A stretch of 64,000 nucleotides of DNA from an uncultured Clostridia bacterium (GCA_934747885.1 CAKVHE010000002.1:186001-250000); one strand, 5' to 3'; counted from the first letter of the stretch, positions 1 to 8,794 are shown. The notes: generated by a model not told the origin, from the sequence alone. A program made the numbers and translations.

Positions 1-2
1 AA

Positions 3-1331
3 ACGGGACAGAAAATCGGCGCTATTCAAAATGAACGTAAACAACTTGTTGAACAATATAAAAAAGCAAGCACTACTGAAAAATCTGAACTTGGTGCAAG
101 AATTGCTGAACTTGAAAGAGAAGTAAAAGAACTTACCAGCCGTAGCAAAGCATCGGGAATTGATTTTTACGACACTCAGCAACGTGAACTTTTGATTGTT
201 CTGGCTGAATCAGAAAATATGATTGCTCAATACACAACCATTTTAATTAACGCCGGTGCGTTTGACGCGCAAGAAACTGAAATAAAGGAACGTGAAGATA
301 AGGTGGCAGCTGGTGCGGTAGATGCAAGATCGATGAGTATTTTGGACACTGCAACCGTAAAACTTGTTACCGAAGAAGCCAACCGATACAAATTGCACAG
401 CAAAAAATTTGAAGAATTGCTTGCTTATGCCGATTTGTTCTTGGATGACAGCCGAAGAATTTTCCGCTATGGTCATGAACGTGTAAGTAGCACTGAGGGT
501 AGACGTAGTGTAGAATCTCGTTCAACTCAAAACTTTATTTCGGTTTTGCCAAAGGCCAAAACCACACGAGAAGTCAGTGAGATTGATTTGGTTAACGGAA
601 TGTTTGCAGAATCTTCAAAAGAATCTTGCAAAAGAGCGGTTAGCGTTGCAATTGATCAGGCAAAAACTTTGGTTGCTATGGATATTTATGTTTATGCACA
701 AGAATCTAATTTGCCATTTAAGGCAAAAAATGCAGTAAACAGCAAAATTGGTGATGAATATGTTAATGCCGAACTTGCAAAATTTGTAAAAGGTTTGCCT
801 ACCGATGCGCAAATTGCTGAAGCAATTAAAGCAAAAAAAGTTGGTGAACTATTAAATGGTGTTGAACAACTCACTATTGGTTTTGTACAAGATTACTCAA
901 AGCGCATAAACGTTTCGATAAATCTTGCTGATGCAAAAAAACCACGCAAAGAACGTCCAGTAACCGACGAAACTTTTGCTATAAAAGGTTCTAAAACCAC
1001 TTTGCACCATGTAACATCTATTGGACCTGAAATTTGGTATTTGCAAGCAAACAATGCCGGAAAGACGCACATAGAAATTGTGAACGATGAAAATGCCGGA
1101 AAAGCTTTGGCTGCAAAACAAATTGCTGACCAAAAAGCTGAAATGATGCAAAAGAGAGCTGAAAAGGTTCGCGCTGAAAAATTGGCAGAAGCAAGAAGAC
1201 AAAGAGCCGAAGCAAACAAACGTCGCAATGAAATTATTAAAAATAGTTTAGGCACTGACGAAGACGGCAATGTTATTTATAGGGGCGAAGACGGAAAAAT
1301 CCATATTTTGGATGGGGGAGAAAATTTCTAA
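3..1331 (+). CDS. Hypothetical coiled-coil protein, 5' end cut by window
   Basis: The reading frame is open from the first bases of the window, so the gene starts upstream; the first in-frame alternative start (TTG at 192) lies inside a continuous coding stretch and is not the true start. The visible part has about 443 residues. It opens with a charged heptad-like segment typical of coiled coil and ends with a second Lys/Arg/Glu/Ala-rich helix before an acidic, glycine-rich tail. I do not recognise the family and see no signal peptide or membrane segment. It is followed after 14 nt by another unknown gene with a good Shine-Dalgarno, so the two are probably co-transcribed. Confidence 0.75.
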   Translation, partial: TGQKIGAIQNERKQLVEQYKKASTTEKSELGARIAELEREVKELTSRSKASGIDFYDTQQRELLIVLAESENMIAQYTTILINAGAFDAQETEIKEREDKVAAGAVDARSMSILDTATVKLVTEEANRYKLHSKKFEELLAYADLFLDDSRRIFRYGHERVSSTEGRRSVESRSTQNFISVLPKAKTTREVSEIDLVNGMFAESSKESCKRAVSVAIDQAKTLVAMDIYVYAQESNLPFKAKNAVNSKIGDEYVNAELAKFVKGLPTDAQIAEAIKAKKVGELLNGVEQLTIGFVQDYSKRINVSINLADAKKPRKERPVTDETFAIKGSKTTLHHVTSIGPEIWYLQANNAGKTHIEIVNDENAGKALAAKQIADQKAEMMQKRAEKVRAEKLAEARRQRAEANKRRNEIIKNSLGTDEDGNVIYRGEDGKIHILDGGENF

Positions 1332-1345
1332 CATAGGAGATTTTT

Positions 1346-1789
1346 ATGCAAGAAAATCTTGTATTAGGTGACTTTAAAAACCATACCTATTCACCACGTA
1401 GTCAAGAACGCGCGGTAAAAAGAGCAATAAAAGGCTTTACTAGTGCAAAATGTGGAGAAGATTATGCTAAATCGCGCGCAATACTAAAAAGTTATAATCA
1501 ACTAACTAAAGATGTAAAGCGTGATTATAATGTACTTACGCCGCACGAAAAGTTGCTTTTTGCTGGGAAAGTGCTTACACCTGCGATAAAAAATGGAAGA
1601 GCGTGTACCTTTGAAGACGCGATAGAAGTGTTTAAAACTATATTTACCGCAGAGGAAAAGCGTAATGGCAGTACCATACAGCCAGTGTCTAGCGCTGAAC
1701 TTGAAAAAGTAAAAGCGACAAGTGTAGTTAACGCAAACACAAACACCGAAACAAAAGCAAAAACTTATCAAGAAACATTTGAAGCGTAA
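1346..1789 (+). CDS. Hypothetical small soluble protein
   Basis: The gene encodes 147 residues and starts at an ATG preceded by AGGAG with good spacing. The protein is basic in its first half and has a low-complexity Thr/Asn/Lys-rich tail (about residues 120-147). There is no membrane segment, metal motif or recognisable fold. It lies 14 nt after the unknown coiled-coil gene and is closed by a strong terminator, so it appears to be the last gene of that operon. Function unknown. Confidence 0.7.
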   Translation: MQENLVLGDFKNHTYSPRSQERAVKRAIKGFTSAKCGEDYAKSRAILKSYNQLTKDVKRDYNVLTPHEKLLFAGKVLTPAIKNGRACTFEDAIEVFKTIFTAEEKRNGSTIQPVSSAELEKVKATSVVNANTNTETKAKTYQETFEA

Positions 1790-1792
1790 TAT

Positions 1793-1820
1793 AAAAAGTT
1801 GGCACTTGCCAACTTTTTTA
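1793..1820 (+). terminator. Intrinsic terminator
   Basis: Stem AAGTTGGC / GCCAACTT around an ACTT loop, extended by A:T pairs and followed by a T run. It closes the operon of the two unknown genes before prfB. Confidence 0.9.
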
Positions 1821-1872
1821 TTGTCTTTACTTTTTTTTAAATTTGTGCTATGCTATAAAAAGGAATTAAGTT

Positions 1873-2964
1873 ATGCAATTATATGATATAAAAGTGCTAA
1901 TCGCCGAACAAAAAAATCGCTTCAAAATTGTGGAAGAAAAATTTGCGGGGCTAAATAACAACTTGAAAAAATTGGAAGAGGAAGAGTTAGATCCAAGTTT
2001 TTTTGCCGATTTGGAAAAAGCCAAAAAACTGGCTAGGCAGAAAAAAGACATACTAAAAAAACTAGACGATATAAAGCAGACCAAACTTGCAATAGCTGAT
2101 ATGGACGCCGAAGTAGAACTTGTAGAAGAAGGCTTGGTGGAATTTTGCGAAAATGATTTGCTGGCGGGCATAAAAAGTCTTACCGAAAAAATTGAGAATT
2201 TGTGGGTAAAAACGCTGCTTAACAAAGAGTATGACGATGCCTCAGCCATTGTTGTTTTGCATTCTGGGGCTGGGGGTGAAGAGGCACAAGATTGGGCAGA
2301 AATGCTTATGCGTATGTACATTAGATACGCCGAAAAGGCTGGTTTTTCCGTTACTATGTTAGACAAAGTAGCGGGGGATGGCGCCGGAATAAAGAGTGCA
2401 ACTTTGCTTATTGATGGCGAAAACGCGTATGGCAATTTGCGTACTGAAAAAGGCGTACATCGATTGGTTAGGTTGTCACCTTTTGATGCCAACAATCGTC
2501 GGCATACTTCGTTTGCATCGGTGGAAGTTTCACCTTATGTGGATGAGCCTAGCAAGGTGGAAATTAACGACAAAGACCTAAAAATAGATACTTACCGCAG
2601 TAGCGGGGCGGGCGGCCAACACGTAAATAAAACGGACAGCGCAATAAGAATAACTCACTTGCCAACCGGAATTGTGGTGCAGTGCCAAAATGAGCGCAGT
2701 CAGTTGCAAAACAAAGAAATGGCATTAAAGATGCTGGCGTCAAAACTTACTGAAAAAATGCTTGCCGAAAAAGAAGCGGAAAAACAAAAAAAATTAGGCG
2801 AAAATAAAAAAATAGAGTGGGGTAGCCAAATCAGGTCTTATGTGTTACATCCATACAACTTGGTAAAAGATCATCGTACCAATTTGGAAACGGCAAACAC
2901 AAAAGCAGTTTTAGACGGCGACATTCAGCCATTTATTAACGAATTTTTGAAAATAAGCGAGTAG
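1873..2964 (+). CDS. prfB: Peptide chain release factor 2 (RF2)
   Basis: RF2 reads UAA and UGA stop codons and triggers peptidyl-tRNA hydrolysis on the ribosome. The 363-residue protein has the helical N-terminal domain, the SPF tripeptide (residues 202-204) that distinguishes RF2 from RF1, and the catalytic GGQ loop (about 247-249, in the context SGAGGQHVN). The C-terminus ends in the usual RSYVLHPYNLVKDHRT-type segment. The start ATG has AGGA upstream. The frame is continuous from this start: there is no in-frame UGA near codon 25, so the programmed +1 frameshift found in many prfB genes is absent. It overlaps nothing and is followed after 2 nt by tsaD. Confidence 0.96.
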   Translation: MQLYDIKVLIAEQKNRFKIVEEKFAGLNNNLKKLEEEELDPSFFADLEKAKKLARQKKDILKKLDDIKQTKLAIADMDAEVELVEEGLVEFCENDLLAGIKSLTEKIENLWVKTLLNKEYDDASAIVVLHSGAGGEEAQDWAEMLMRMYIRYAEKAGFSVTMLDKVAGDGAGIKSATLLIDGENAYGNLRTEKGVHRLVRLSPFDANNRRHTSFASVEVSPYVDEPSKVEINDKDLKIDTYRSSGAGGQHVNKTDSAIRITHLPTGIVVQCQNERSQLQNKEMALKMLASKLTEKMLAEKEAEKQKKLGENKKIEWGSQIRSYVLHPYNLVKDHRTNLETANTKAVLDGDIQPFINEFLKISE

Positions 2965-2966
2965 AT

Positions 2967-3989
2967 ATGAAAAAGGATATTTTGGTTTTGGGTATAGAAA
3001 GTTCATGTGACGAAACATCGGTTGCGGTGGTAAAAAATGGTCGTGAACTTATTAGCAATAGCATTGCTTCGCAGATAGATATTCACAAACTCTATGGCGG
3101 AGTGGTTCCTGAAATTGCGTCGCGCAATCATATAAAAAATATTATGGGAACTTTGCATGACGCACTTGCCAAAGCAAATGTTACTATGGACGATATTGAT
3201 GCAATTGCAGTAACCTATGGTGCTGGGCTTCTTGGCGCGTTGATTGTGGGTGTGTCGTTTGCCAAAGCGCTTGCCTACGCAACAGGAAAGCCACTGTATG
3301 CGGTCAATCATATAGAGGGGCATATAGCGGCAAATTATTTAGCTCACCCCGATTTAAAACCACCTTTTTGCTGTTTGGTAGTAAGTGGCGGACATACCGC
3401 ACTATTTGAAATGAAAAATTATGTAAGCAAAAAATTGCTTATTACCACAACTGATGACGCAATTGGTGAAGCCTTTGACAAGGTTGCGCGCGAGTGCGGA
3501 CTTTTGTATCCCGGTGGACCCAATATTCAAAAGCAAGCACAGAGTGGTACGCCTGACATAACATTTGTAAATCCAGCGCTTGAAGTAGATTTTAATCACT
3601 TTTCGTATAGCGGCTTAAAGACGGCGGTTATTAACTATTTGCACAACAAAAAGCAAAAGAACGAAGAAATCAATGTGCCAAATGTGTGCGCGTCTTTTCA
3701 AAAAGAAGCAGTTTCGCAATTGGTTACAAAAACTTTTTATCACCTAAACAAGAAAAAAGCCAGAACTTTGGTTTTGGCAGGTGGGGTTTCGGCCAATGCC
3801 GAACTTAGAAAAAGATTTGCTGAAGAGGGTGAAAAGTATGGCATTAAGGTGTACTTTCCACCACTAGTTTTGTGCACAGATAACGCGGGAATGGTTGCTT
3901 GTCAGGGCTATTATAATTTAATTTCGGGTAAAAAACCAAGCAAACTTGATTTGGAACCAATGGCAAATTTGCCTTTGTCTTCCATATAA
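2967..3989 (+). CDS. tsaD: tRNA N6-threonylcarbamoyladenosine transferase TsaD
   Basis: TsaD transfers the threonylcarbamoyl group from TC-AMP to A37 of ANN-decoding tRNAs. The 340-residue protein begins with the family signature GIESSCDETSVAVV and has the metal-binding HIEGH motif (His115, His119), followed by the ASKHA-type VSGGHT and GGVSAN segments. Its partners TsaB and TsaE are not in this window. The start lies 2 nt after the prfB stop, so the two are co-transcribed. Its stop abuts the stop of the converging Cys-rich gene, leaving no intergenic base. Confidence 0.96.
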   Translation: MKKDILVLGIESSCDETSVAVVKNGRELISNSIASQIDIHKLYGGVVPEIASRNHIKNIMGTLHDALAKANVTMDDIDAIAVTYGAGLLGALIVGVSFAKALAYATGKPLYAVNHIEGHIAANYLAHPDLKPPFCCLVVSGGHTALFEMKNYVSKKLLITTTDDAIGEAFDKVARECGLLYPGGPNIQKQAQSGTPDITFVNPALEVDFNHFSYSGLKTAVINYLHNKKQKNEEINVPNVCASFQKEAVSQLVTKTFYHLNKKKARTLVLAGGVSANAELRKRFAEEGEKYGIKVYFPPLVLCTDNAGMVACQGYYNLISGKKPSKLDLEPMANLPLSSI

Positions 3990-4769
3990 TTAAACAATTA
4001 ACGCAATTATTGCGAGGATGCAAGCAGACAAACCAATTATGGTTAATATTCTAACTAACCATAAAATTTGGTGGGTCTGCTTTTTTGATTTAAAAAACAG
4101 TCCAAGAGCGGCTAGTCTTTCCACATAAGTTAAATAGTGGCGCAAAATAGGCAGGTGATGAACCGAAAAATAGTAACCTTGGTTTTCTAGGTGGTCGCAC
4201 ATAATAATTTTGCAAGACAAATTTTGCGTTTTGCAAGGACCGCAGCCAGAAAATTTGCAAGTAGGTGGGCAACAACCGGTGTCACGGCAAAAACCACGAG
4301 CGCGATGTTTTGCACAACGATTGTTTTTAAAATCGCACATATTGTGGATGGCATTTTCGTTGTCTAGGTAAGTACAGGCGTAGTCCACCGCGCCGCCAAG
4401 TCTTTTTAGTGGGGGCAAAAGGGCAACATTTAACATATATTCTAGTATTTTTTCGTTATTATTTTGTTTATTTTGAGGAAGTTCAAAATAAATGGTACCG
4501 TCAAAATTGGGGTCCATTTTCTTCTTTGTTTTAACAACTTTTATGGCTTTGTTAAAAACCTTAATAATCTTTTTTGAATTGTCTTTTTGCAGTTGTTTGC
4601 TTTGTTTTTTATTGTTTCCGTAAAGTGGCGCCGAAAGATTTAGTGCGCTTGCAGAAATAACAATATTTTGCCTATCAAGGCAACTTTTATAGTCCTTGGA
4701 TAGCGGCGCTGAAGTTAGGGTAAAGGCGATAATTAAATCTTGTGGCTTGCTTTTTAGTGTGATTTTCAT
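3990..4769 (-). CDS. Cys-rich protein with C-terminal membrane anchor, unknown function
   Basis: This 259-residue protein has an N-terminal domain of mixed composition, a strongly basic stretch (about residues 53-86), then a cluster of about ten cysteines between residues 140 and 190 (CDFKNNRC, GFCRDTGCCPPTC, SGCGPC and later Cys). It ends with one hydrophobic helix of about 24 residues, so it is probably tail-anchored. The cysteine pattern suggests zinc or Fe-S binding; I recognise no named family. The ATG sits 6 nt from a consensus -10 box with no Shine-Dalgarno, suggesting a leaderless message. It converges on tsaD with no gap. Confidence 0.75.
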   Translation of the reverse strand: MKITLKSKPQDLIIAFTLTSAPLSKDYKSCLDRQNIVISASALNLSAPLYGNNKKQSKQLQKDNSKKIIKVFNKAIKVVKTKKKMDPNFDGTIYFELPQNKQNNNEKILEYMLNVALLPPLKRLGGAVDYACTYLDNENAIHNMCDFKNNRCAKHRARGFCRDTGCCPPTCKFSGCGPCKTQNLSCKIIMCDHLENQGYYFSVHHLPILRHYLTYVERLAALGLFFKSKKQTHQILWLVRILTIIGLSACILAIIALIV

Positions 4770-4775
4770 ATTTCA

Positions 4776-4804
4776 ATTATATAGCAAATTTAATGGGGTT
4801 GCAA
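4776..4804 (-). promoter_or_regulatory. Sigma-A-type promoter, leaderless configuration
   Basis: On the minus strand a -35 TTGCAA (4799-4804) is separated by 17 bp from -10 TATAAT (4776-4781). The start codon of the Cys-rich protein follows after only 6 nt, so transcription should begin at or next to the ATG. Confidence 0.75.
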
Positions 4805-4809
4805 ACCTT

Positions 4810-5508
4810 TTAGGTGTAAAGCAAATATTTTATAATGCCTTTGTATATTGCGTAAGCAATCTTTTTTTGATACTCGCTATCTGCAAGTAAGCGTTCATCT
4901 TGCTCGTTGGAAAGGTAGCCGCATTCACATAAAATTGATGGGGCAGTGGTGCATTTTAGCATAAAAAAGTCGCCAAACGACGCCGTTTTTTTGCTTTCTT
5001 CCAAATCGGTAGCAAATTGCTCTTGTACGCATTCGGCAAAGCGTTTGCCCTCGGGGCTTTTGTCATCGTAAAACACTTGCGCACCGCGTCTTGCGGTGGA
5101 AGTAAAGGAGTTTGTGTGTACGCTAATAACCAGCGCGGGTTTGGCATCGGTAATTATTTCCCGTCTTTTGGTCATATCTTCTATTTTGTAGTCTTTGGTG
5201 TAAACTTTGTACAGTCCATTTTCGTCTTTTCGGGTTAAAACCACATTAAACTTGCTGGCTTCAAGTAAAGTTTTTAGTTCATTTACAATACAAAGATTTA
5301 TTTCGCGTTCAGTAATATGGGTCTTTCTTCCAACGGAGCCCGGATCAATGCCGCCATGGCCAGCGTCCAAAACAATAGTAGTTTGCCCCATGGGCACAAA
5401 AGTTGTTTTGCCCTTGCCAAAGGCAAAAATGGCAACAATTGACGACACCGCTAGCAAAATGGCAAAAGAGGTAATTATTATACTTTTAAGTTTAATGGCT
5501 TTTATCAT
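4810..5508 (-). CDS. cwlD: N-acetylmuramoyl-L-alanine amidase, CwlD-like
   Basis: Zinc amidase of the Amidase_3 family that cleaves the lactyl-peptide bond of peptidoglycan; CwlD acts on spore cortex to allow muramic lactam formation. The 232-residue protein has an N-terminal membrane/signal segment (about 8-30), then DAGHGG, a Glu in THITERE, SVHTNS and LCECGYLSN, supplying the zinc ligands and catalytic Glu. The ending AYAIYKGIIKYL matches the CwlD C-terminus as I recall it, and the length fits CwlD (about 237). GGAG lies upstream of the ATG. General amidase identity is firm; CwlD orthology is likely given the other sporulation genes. Confidence 0.85.
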   Translation of the reverse strand: MIKAIKLKSIIITSFAILLAVSSIVAIFAFGKGKTTFVPMGQTTIVLDAGHGGIDPGSVGRKTHITEREINLCIVNELKTLLEASKFNVVLTRKDENGLYKVYTKDYKIEDMTKRREIITDAKPALVISVHTNSFTSTARRGAQVFYDDKSPEGKRFAECVQEQFATDLEESKKTASFGDFFMLKCTTAPSILCECGYLSNEQDERLLADSEYQKKIAYAIYKGIIKYLLYT

Positions 5509-5607
5509 AATTTCTCCACTTTTAAAAGTTTACTGGTGAGGGGTAAAAAATATGCTAAGTCTAGCGCAATTTGCAAGTTAAAGCAGGGGGCAAGATTGAT
5601 AAAGTTA

Positions 5608-5636
5608 TTGCTTTTGATTGCGAACTTTGTTATAAT
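5608..5636 (+). promoter_or_regulatory. Sigma-A-type promoter of mrnC operon
   Basis: -35 TTGCTT (5608-5613), 17-bp spacer, -10 TATAAT (5631-5636). The proposed GTG start of mrnC lies 6 nt downstream, which would make this transcript leaderless. Confidence 0.75.
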
Positions 5637-5642
5637 TTAGAA

Positions 5643-6053
5643 GTGGAAAAAGAATTTAACTTATTTAAAATAAAACCTTATAGCGAACTAGAAGTTAGGC
5701 AGCTAAACCCACTTAGTTTGGCGTTTGTTGGAGATAGTTTGTTTTCTTTTTATATAAAATCGCATTTGCTTAATCTTAAAGAAAAAGTAAATGTACTTAC
5801 CAAAAAAACAAGTGCACTGGTTAATGCAAAGGCGCAAGCGGAGTTGTTTTTTAAAATAAAAGACGACTTGACCGAAAATGAACAAGCAGTGGCACATCGT
5901 GCACGCAATACCAATTTGCATACACACGCCAAAAACTTTTCAATTGAGGAATATCGCTATGCAACAGCGCTAGAAGCGCTAATTGGGTATTGGTATTTGC
6001 TGGGTGAAGAGCAAAAAATTATAGAAGTTATGAGCAAGGTGGATGTAAAATGA
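5643..6053 (+). CDS. mrnC: Mini-ribonuclease III
   Basis: MrnC matures the ends of 23S rRNA; it has an RNase III catalytic domain without the dsRNA-binding domain. I place the start at GTG 5643, not the longer frame from 5571, because a consensus promoter fills 5608-5636. The resulting protein of about 136 residues starts MEKEFNLFK and carries LAFVGDSLFSFYIK (RNase III signature Asp), NAKAQAELFF, a RARN segment and YRYATALEALIGYWYL. Gene order mrnC-rlmB-sigH is that of Bacillus, minus cysS upstream and yacP. It overlaps rlmB by 4 nt (ATGA), indicating translational coupling. Confidence 0.9.
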   Translation: MEKEFNLFKIKPYSELEVRQLNPLSLAFVGDSLFSFYIKSHLLNLKEKVNVLTKKTSALVNAKAQAELFFKIKDDLTENEQAVAHRARNTNLHTHAKNFSIEEYRYATALEALIGYWYLLGEEQKIIEVMSKVDVK

Positions 6054-6769
6054 AACTAGAAGGACGCAACGCTGTTGCCGAAGCGCTTAATGCTGGTAGA
6101 AACATAGACAAAATTTTGGCACAAAATTCGGCTGATGTAAAAAATTTAACGCGTGAAGCTGTTAAAATGGGCATAAAGGTTCAGTACGTGGACAAGCGCG
6201 TTTTGGACGAACAATCAGTAACGAAAAAGCATCAAGGCATTATTGCCTTTGCTAGTGATTACAAATATTCTACTGTTGAAGACATCGTTAATTATGCAAA
6301 AGCCAAAAAGGAAGATTTGTTGGTTTTGATTTTGGACGGGGTGGAAGATCCTCACAATTTGGGTAGTATTTTGCGTGTTGCAGAATGCGCAGGCGCGCAC
6401 GGCGTAATTATTCCAAAAAATCGCGCTGTACCAGTAAATGAAACGGCTGTAAAGGTTTCGGCTGGGGCTAGTGAACGCGTGAAGGTGGCAAAAGTTACCA
6501 ATTTAAACAGTACAATAACCGAACTTAAAAAAATTGGAGTGTTTGTTTATTCGGCTGATATGGACGGCGAAGTTATGTACAAAACCAATTTGAAAGGTAA
6601 CATTGCTATTGTGGTTGGTGGCGAAGGTACGGGTGTTTCGGCGCTAACACGCAAGAACTCTGATGCAATTATTTCAATACCAATGTTTGGAAAAATCAAC
6701 TCGCTAAACGCCTCGGTTAGCGCAGGCATTGTGCTATATGAGGCAGTAAGGCAACGCATAAAGGGATAG
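6050..6769 (+). CDS. rlmB: 23S rRNA (guanosine-2'-O-)-methyltransferase, RlmB/TrmH family
   Basis: SPOUT-class enzyme that 2'-O-methylates 23S rRNA (G2251 in E. coli). The 239-residue protein has the small N-terminal substrate-binding domain (EGRNAVAEAL), then the knotted domain with LDGVEDPHNLGSILR (motif 1), a GGEGTGVS segment (motif 2) and IPMFGKINSLNASVSAG (motif 3). Its start overlaps the mrnC stop, and sigH follows after 2 nt, so it is in the middle of an operon. Confidence 0.93.
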   Translation: MKLEGRNAVAEALNAGRNIDKILAQNSADVKNLTREAVKMGIKVQYVDKRVLDEQSVTKKHQGIIAFASDYKYSTVEDIVNYAKAKKEDLLVLILDGVEDPHNLGSILRVAECAGAHGVIIPKNRAVPVNETAVKVSAGASERVKVAKVTNLNSTITELKKIGVFVYSADMDGEVMYKTNLKGNIAIVVGGEGTGVSALTRKNSDAIISIPMFGKINSLNASVSAGIVLYEAVRQRIKG

Positions 6770-6771
6770 AA

Positions 6772-7314
6772 ATGTTAAGTAATGAAGAAATTGAGGCAAT
6801 TGTAACAAAACTAAAACCAAAAGTTGAAATTATGGCGCATAAATACTATATTTCTGGTGGTTCGGCGGAAGATTTGTTGCAAGAGGGGCTTATTGGTTTG
6901 GTTGATGGCATAAACCATTACGATTGGTCACGCGGGGATAAAAACTCGCCAAGTTTTGAAAAATTTGTTCTTATGTGTGCAAAACGTCAAATACTTGACG
7001 CTATAAAAAACTCAAATAGCCAAAAAAATCATGCACTAAACACTTCACTTTCGTTTACCTCAAATAAACAAGACTTATCAGAACTTTTTGATTATTCGTC
7101 TTCGGCCAATCTTGAAGATTTAATGATTGAAAAAATAGATCTGCAAGAAAAAAAAGACAACATTTTGTTATTTTTAACCGAAACAGAAAAGCAAGTGCTT
7201 AGGCTATATTTGGAAGGGAATAAGCAAAGCGAGATTGCTAAAAAAATGAATAAACCGGTAAAAAGTATAGACAATTCGTTGCAAAAAATAAAATCTAAAT
7301 TACGAAAATTATAA
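6772..7314 (+). CDS. sigH: RNA polymerase sigma-H (Spo0H)-like factor
   Basis: Sigma-H drives the transition to stationary phase and entry into sporulation. The 180-residue protein has region 2 (EDLLQEGLIGLVDGI, then FVLMCAKRQILDAIK) and region 4 ending KPVKSIDNSLQKIKSKL, which is nearly the Spo0H sequence. It is shorter than Bacillus SigH (about 218), missing part of the N-terminal region. Position directly after mrnC-rlmB supports orthology; yacP, found between them in Bacillus, is absent. dnaX follows after 10 nt with its own Shine-Dalgarno. Confidence 0.88.
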   Translation: MLSNEEIEAIVTKLKPKVEIMAHKYYISGGSAEDLLQEGLIGLVDGINHYDWSRGDKNSPSFEKFVLMCAKRQILDAIKNSNSQKNHALNTSLSFTSNKQDLSELFDYSSSANLEDLMIEKIDLQEKKDNILLFLTETEKQVLRLYLEGNKQSEIAKKMNKPVKSIDNSLQKIKSKLRKL

Positions 7315-7324
7315 AGGAGAACCT

Positions 7325-8794
7325 ATGGCACACTTAGCCTTGTATCGTAAATATCGTCCAAAAACTTTTGATGAGGTTATCGGTCAGGACCATATTACAA
7401 ATACTTTAATTAACCAAATAAAAAATGACCAAGTAGGTCACGCATATCTGTTTTGCGGCAGTCGTGGAACCGGCAAGACATCTACCGCCAAAATATTTGC
7501 TCGCGCTATTAACTGTGAGTCGCCAGTAAATGGTTCTCCTTGCGGAAAATGCAACAACTGCAAGAGTAATATGGAACAAAATATGGATATTTTGGAAATT
7601 GATGCTGCATCAAACAACAGCGTTGATGAAATAAGAAATTTGCGTGAGCAAATAAAATATCCGCCAGTTGTTGGCAAGTACAAAGTGTATATTGTCGACG
7701 AAGTTCATATGCTTAGTATATCGGCGTTTAATGCATTGCTAAAAACGCTCGAAGAACCACCTGCCTATGTTGTGTTTATTTTGGCTACAACAGAAGTACA
7801 CAAACTTCCGGCTACCATTTTGTCAAGATGTATGCGATTTGACTTTAAATTGGTTTCGGTTGAAAGATTATCCGCGCTTATTAAATCTATTTTAGACGAA
7901 AATAAAATAAAGTACGAAGACAAAGCAATAAACTTGCTTGCGCGTTCGGGCGAGGGGAGCGTACGAGATGCGCTAAGCATTACAGATAGGGTTATTTCGT
8001 TTGCCGAAAACAATATTACGTATGACAAAGTACTACAAATTGTCGGCTCGGTCGAAAAAGAAGATTTAGTTAACTTGGTAGATTCGTTTATTGGTGGCGA
8101 CATCGGTATGGCGCTTAAAAACTTAGACGAAATGTTGGCAGGGGGCAAAAGTCCGCTCGTGTTAAGCAAGGATATAATTTCTTATTTGCGTGATGTGCTT
8201 GTTGTTATGACGCTTGGTGAAAAAGGTAGAGAAATGGTCGTTGCGCCAGACAATGTTTACGCAAAAATGCAAGAGCAGGCTGACCATAAAAACTATCAAA
8301 AGGTAATTAACTTTATTGATAGGCTTAGCGAAGTTGAACAAGAACTTAGGTTTTCGGTAAAGCCAAAAATTGTGCTAGAAACTAGCGTTATTAAGGCAAT
8401 GAACTATATAAGCTTGGAAGAACGCATAGAAAAAATAGAACTTAAACTTCAAGGTGAAAACTTTGAGGTCAAAAAAAAAATAACGCCTAAATCGCCTAGT
8501 GGAGATTTGGCATTTGGCAGACTTTTGGTATCGGCGCATTCGTCGGGAAAAATGATGCTATATACTGCACTAACAAAGGTAACCAACGCAAGTTTGGCTG
8601 GTGCGGTGCTTACGCTTAAAGTTGATAATGAGCAATTGTTTGAAAGCTTAAATCAAAACAAAGTGGAGATGGACGAACTCGCAAAACAACTGGGGCTGTC
8701 GGTTGTTATTGCAAAAGAACAATCCAATACCGAAGATGTGAAAAATTTGCTAGTTAAAATTTTAGGCGAAAAATTGGAAATAATTAACGATTAA
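7325..8794 (+). CDS. dnaX: DNA polymerase III subunit gamma/tau
   Basis: ATPase of the clamp loader. The 489-residue tau form has Walker A GSRGTGKTS (45-53), zinc-binding Cys64, 73, 76 and 79, Walker B YIVDEVHML and the sensor-1 region ILATTEVHKLP, followed by a short C-terminal tau part. At codons 383-385 there is an A10 run (8471-8480). A slip in either direction meets a stop at once or after three further codons, so a gamma form of about 385 residues is likely made from the same gene. AAGGAG precedes the ATG. ebfC and recR follow, the standard dnaX-ebfC-recR order. Confidence 0.96.
   Translation: MAHLALYRKYRPKTFDEVIGQDHITNTLINQIKNDQVGHAYLFCGSRGTGKTSTAKIFARAINCESPVNGSPCGKCNNCKSNMEQNMDILEIDAASNNSVDEIRNLREQIKYPPVVGKYKVYIVDEVHMLSISAFNALLKTLEEPPAYVVFILATTEVHKLPATILSRCMRFDFKLVSVERLSALIKSILDENKIKYEDKAINLLARSGEGSVRDALSITDRVISFAENNITYDKVLQIVGSVEKEDLVNLVDSFIGGDIGMALKNLDEMLAGGKSPLVLSKDIISYLRDVLVVMTLGEKGREMVVAPDNVYAKMQEQADHKNYQKVINFIDRLSEVEQELRFSVKPKIVLETSVIKAMNYISLEERIEKIELKLQGENFEVKKKITPKSPSGDLAFGRLLVSAHSSGKMMLYTALTKVTNASLAGAVLTLKVDNEQLFESLNQNKVEMDELAKQLGLSVVIAKEQSNTEDVKNLLVKILGEKLEIIND
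8471..8511 (+). promoter_or_regulatory. Candidate dnaX slippage site with downstream stem-loop
   Basis: A10 at 8471-8480 reads AAA AAA AAA A in frame. The -1 frame reaches TAA after AAT AAC GCC; the +1 frame reads TAA immediately. Four nt after the run a stem with one bulge can form (GCC-AAATC, 8485-8493, with GATTTGGC, 8504-8511). This is the geometry of a recoding or transcriptional slippage site, known from dnaX of E. coli and Thermus. Confidence 0.6.

Noticed and set aside
5571..5642. Longer N-terminus for mrnC
   Set aside because: The segment contains a consensus promoter and does not resemble the family N-terminus.
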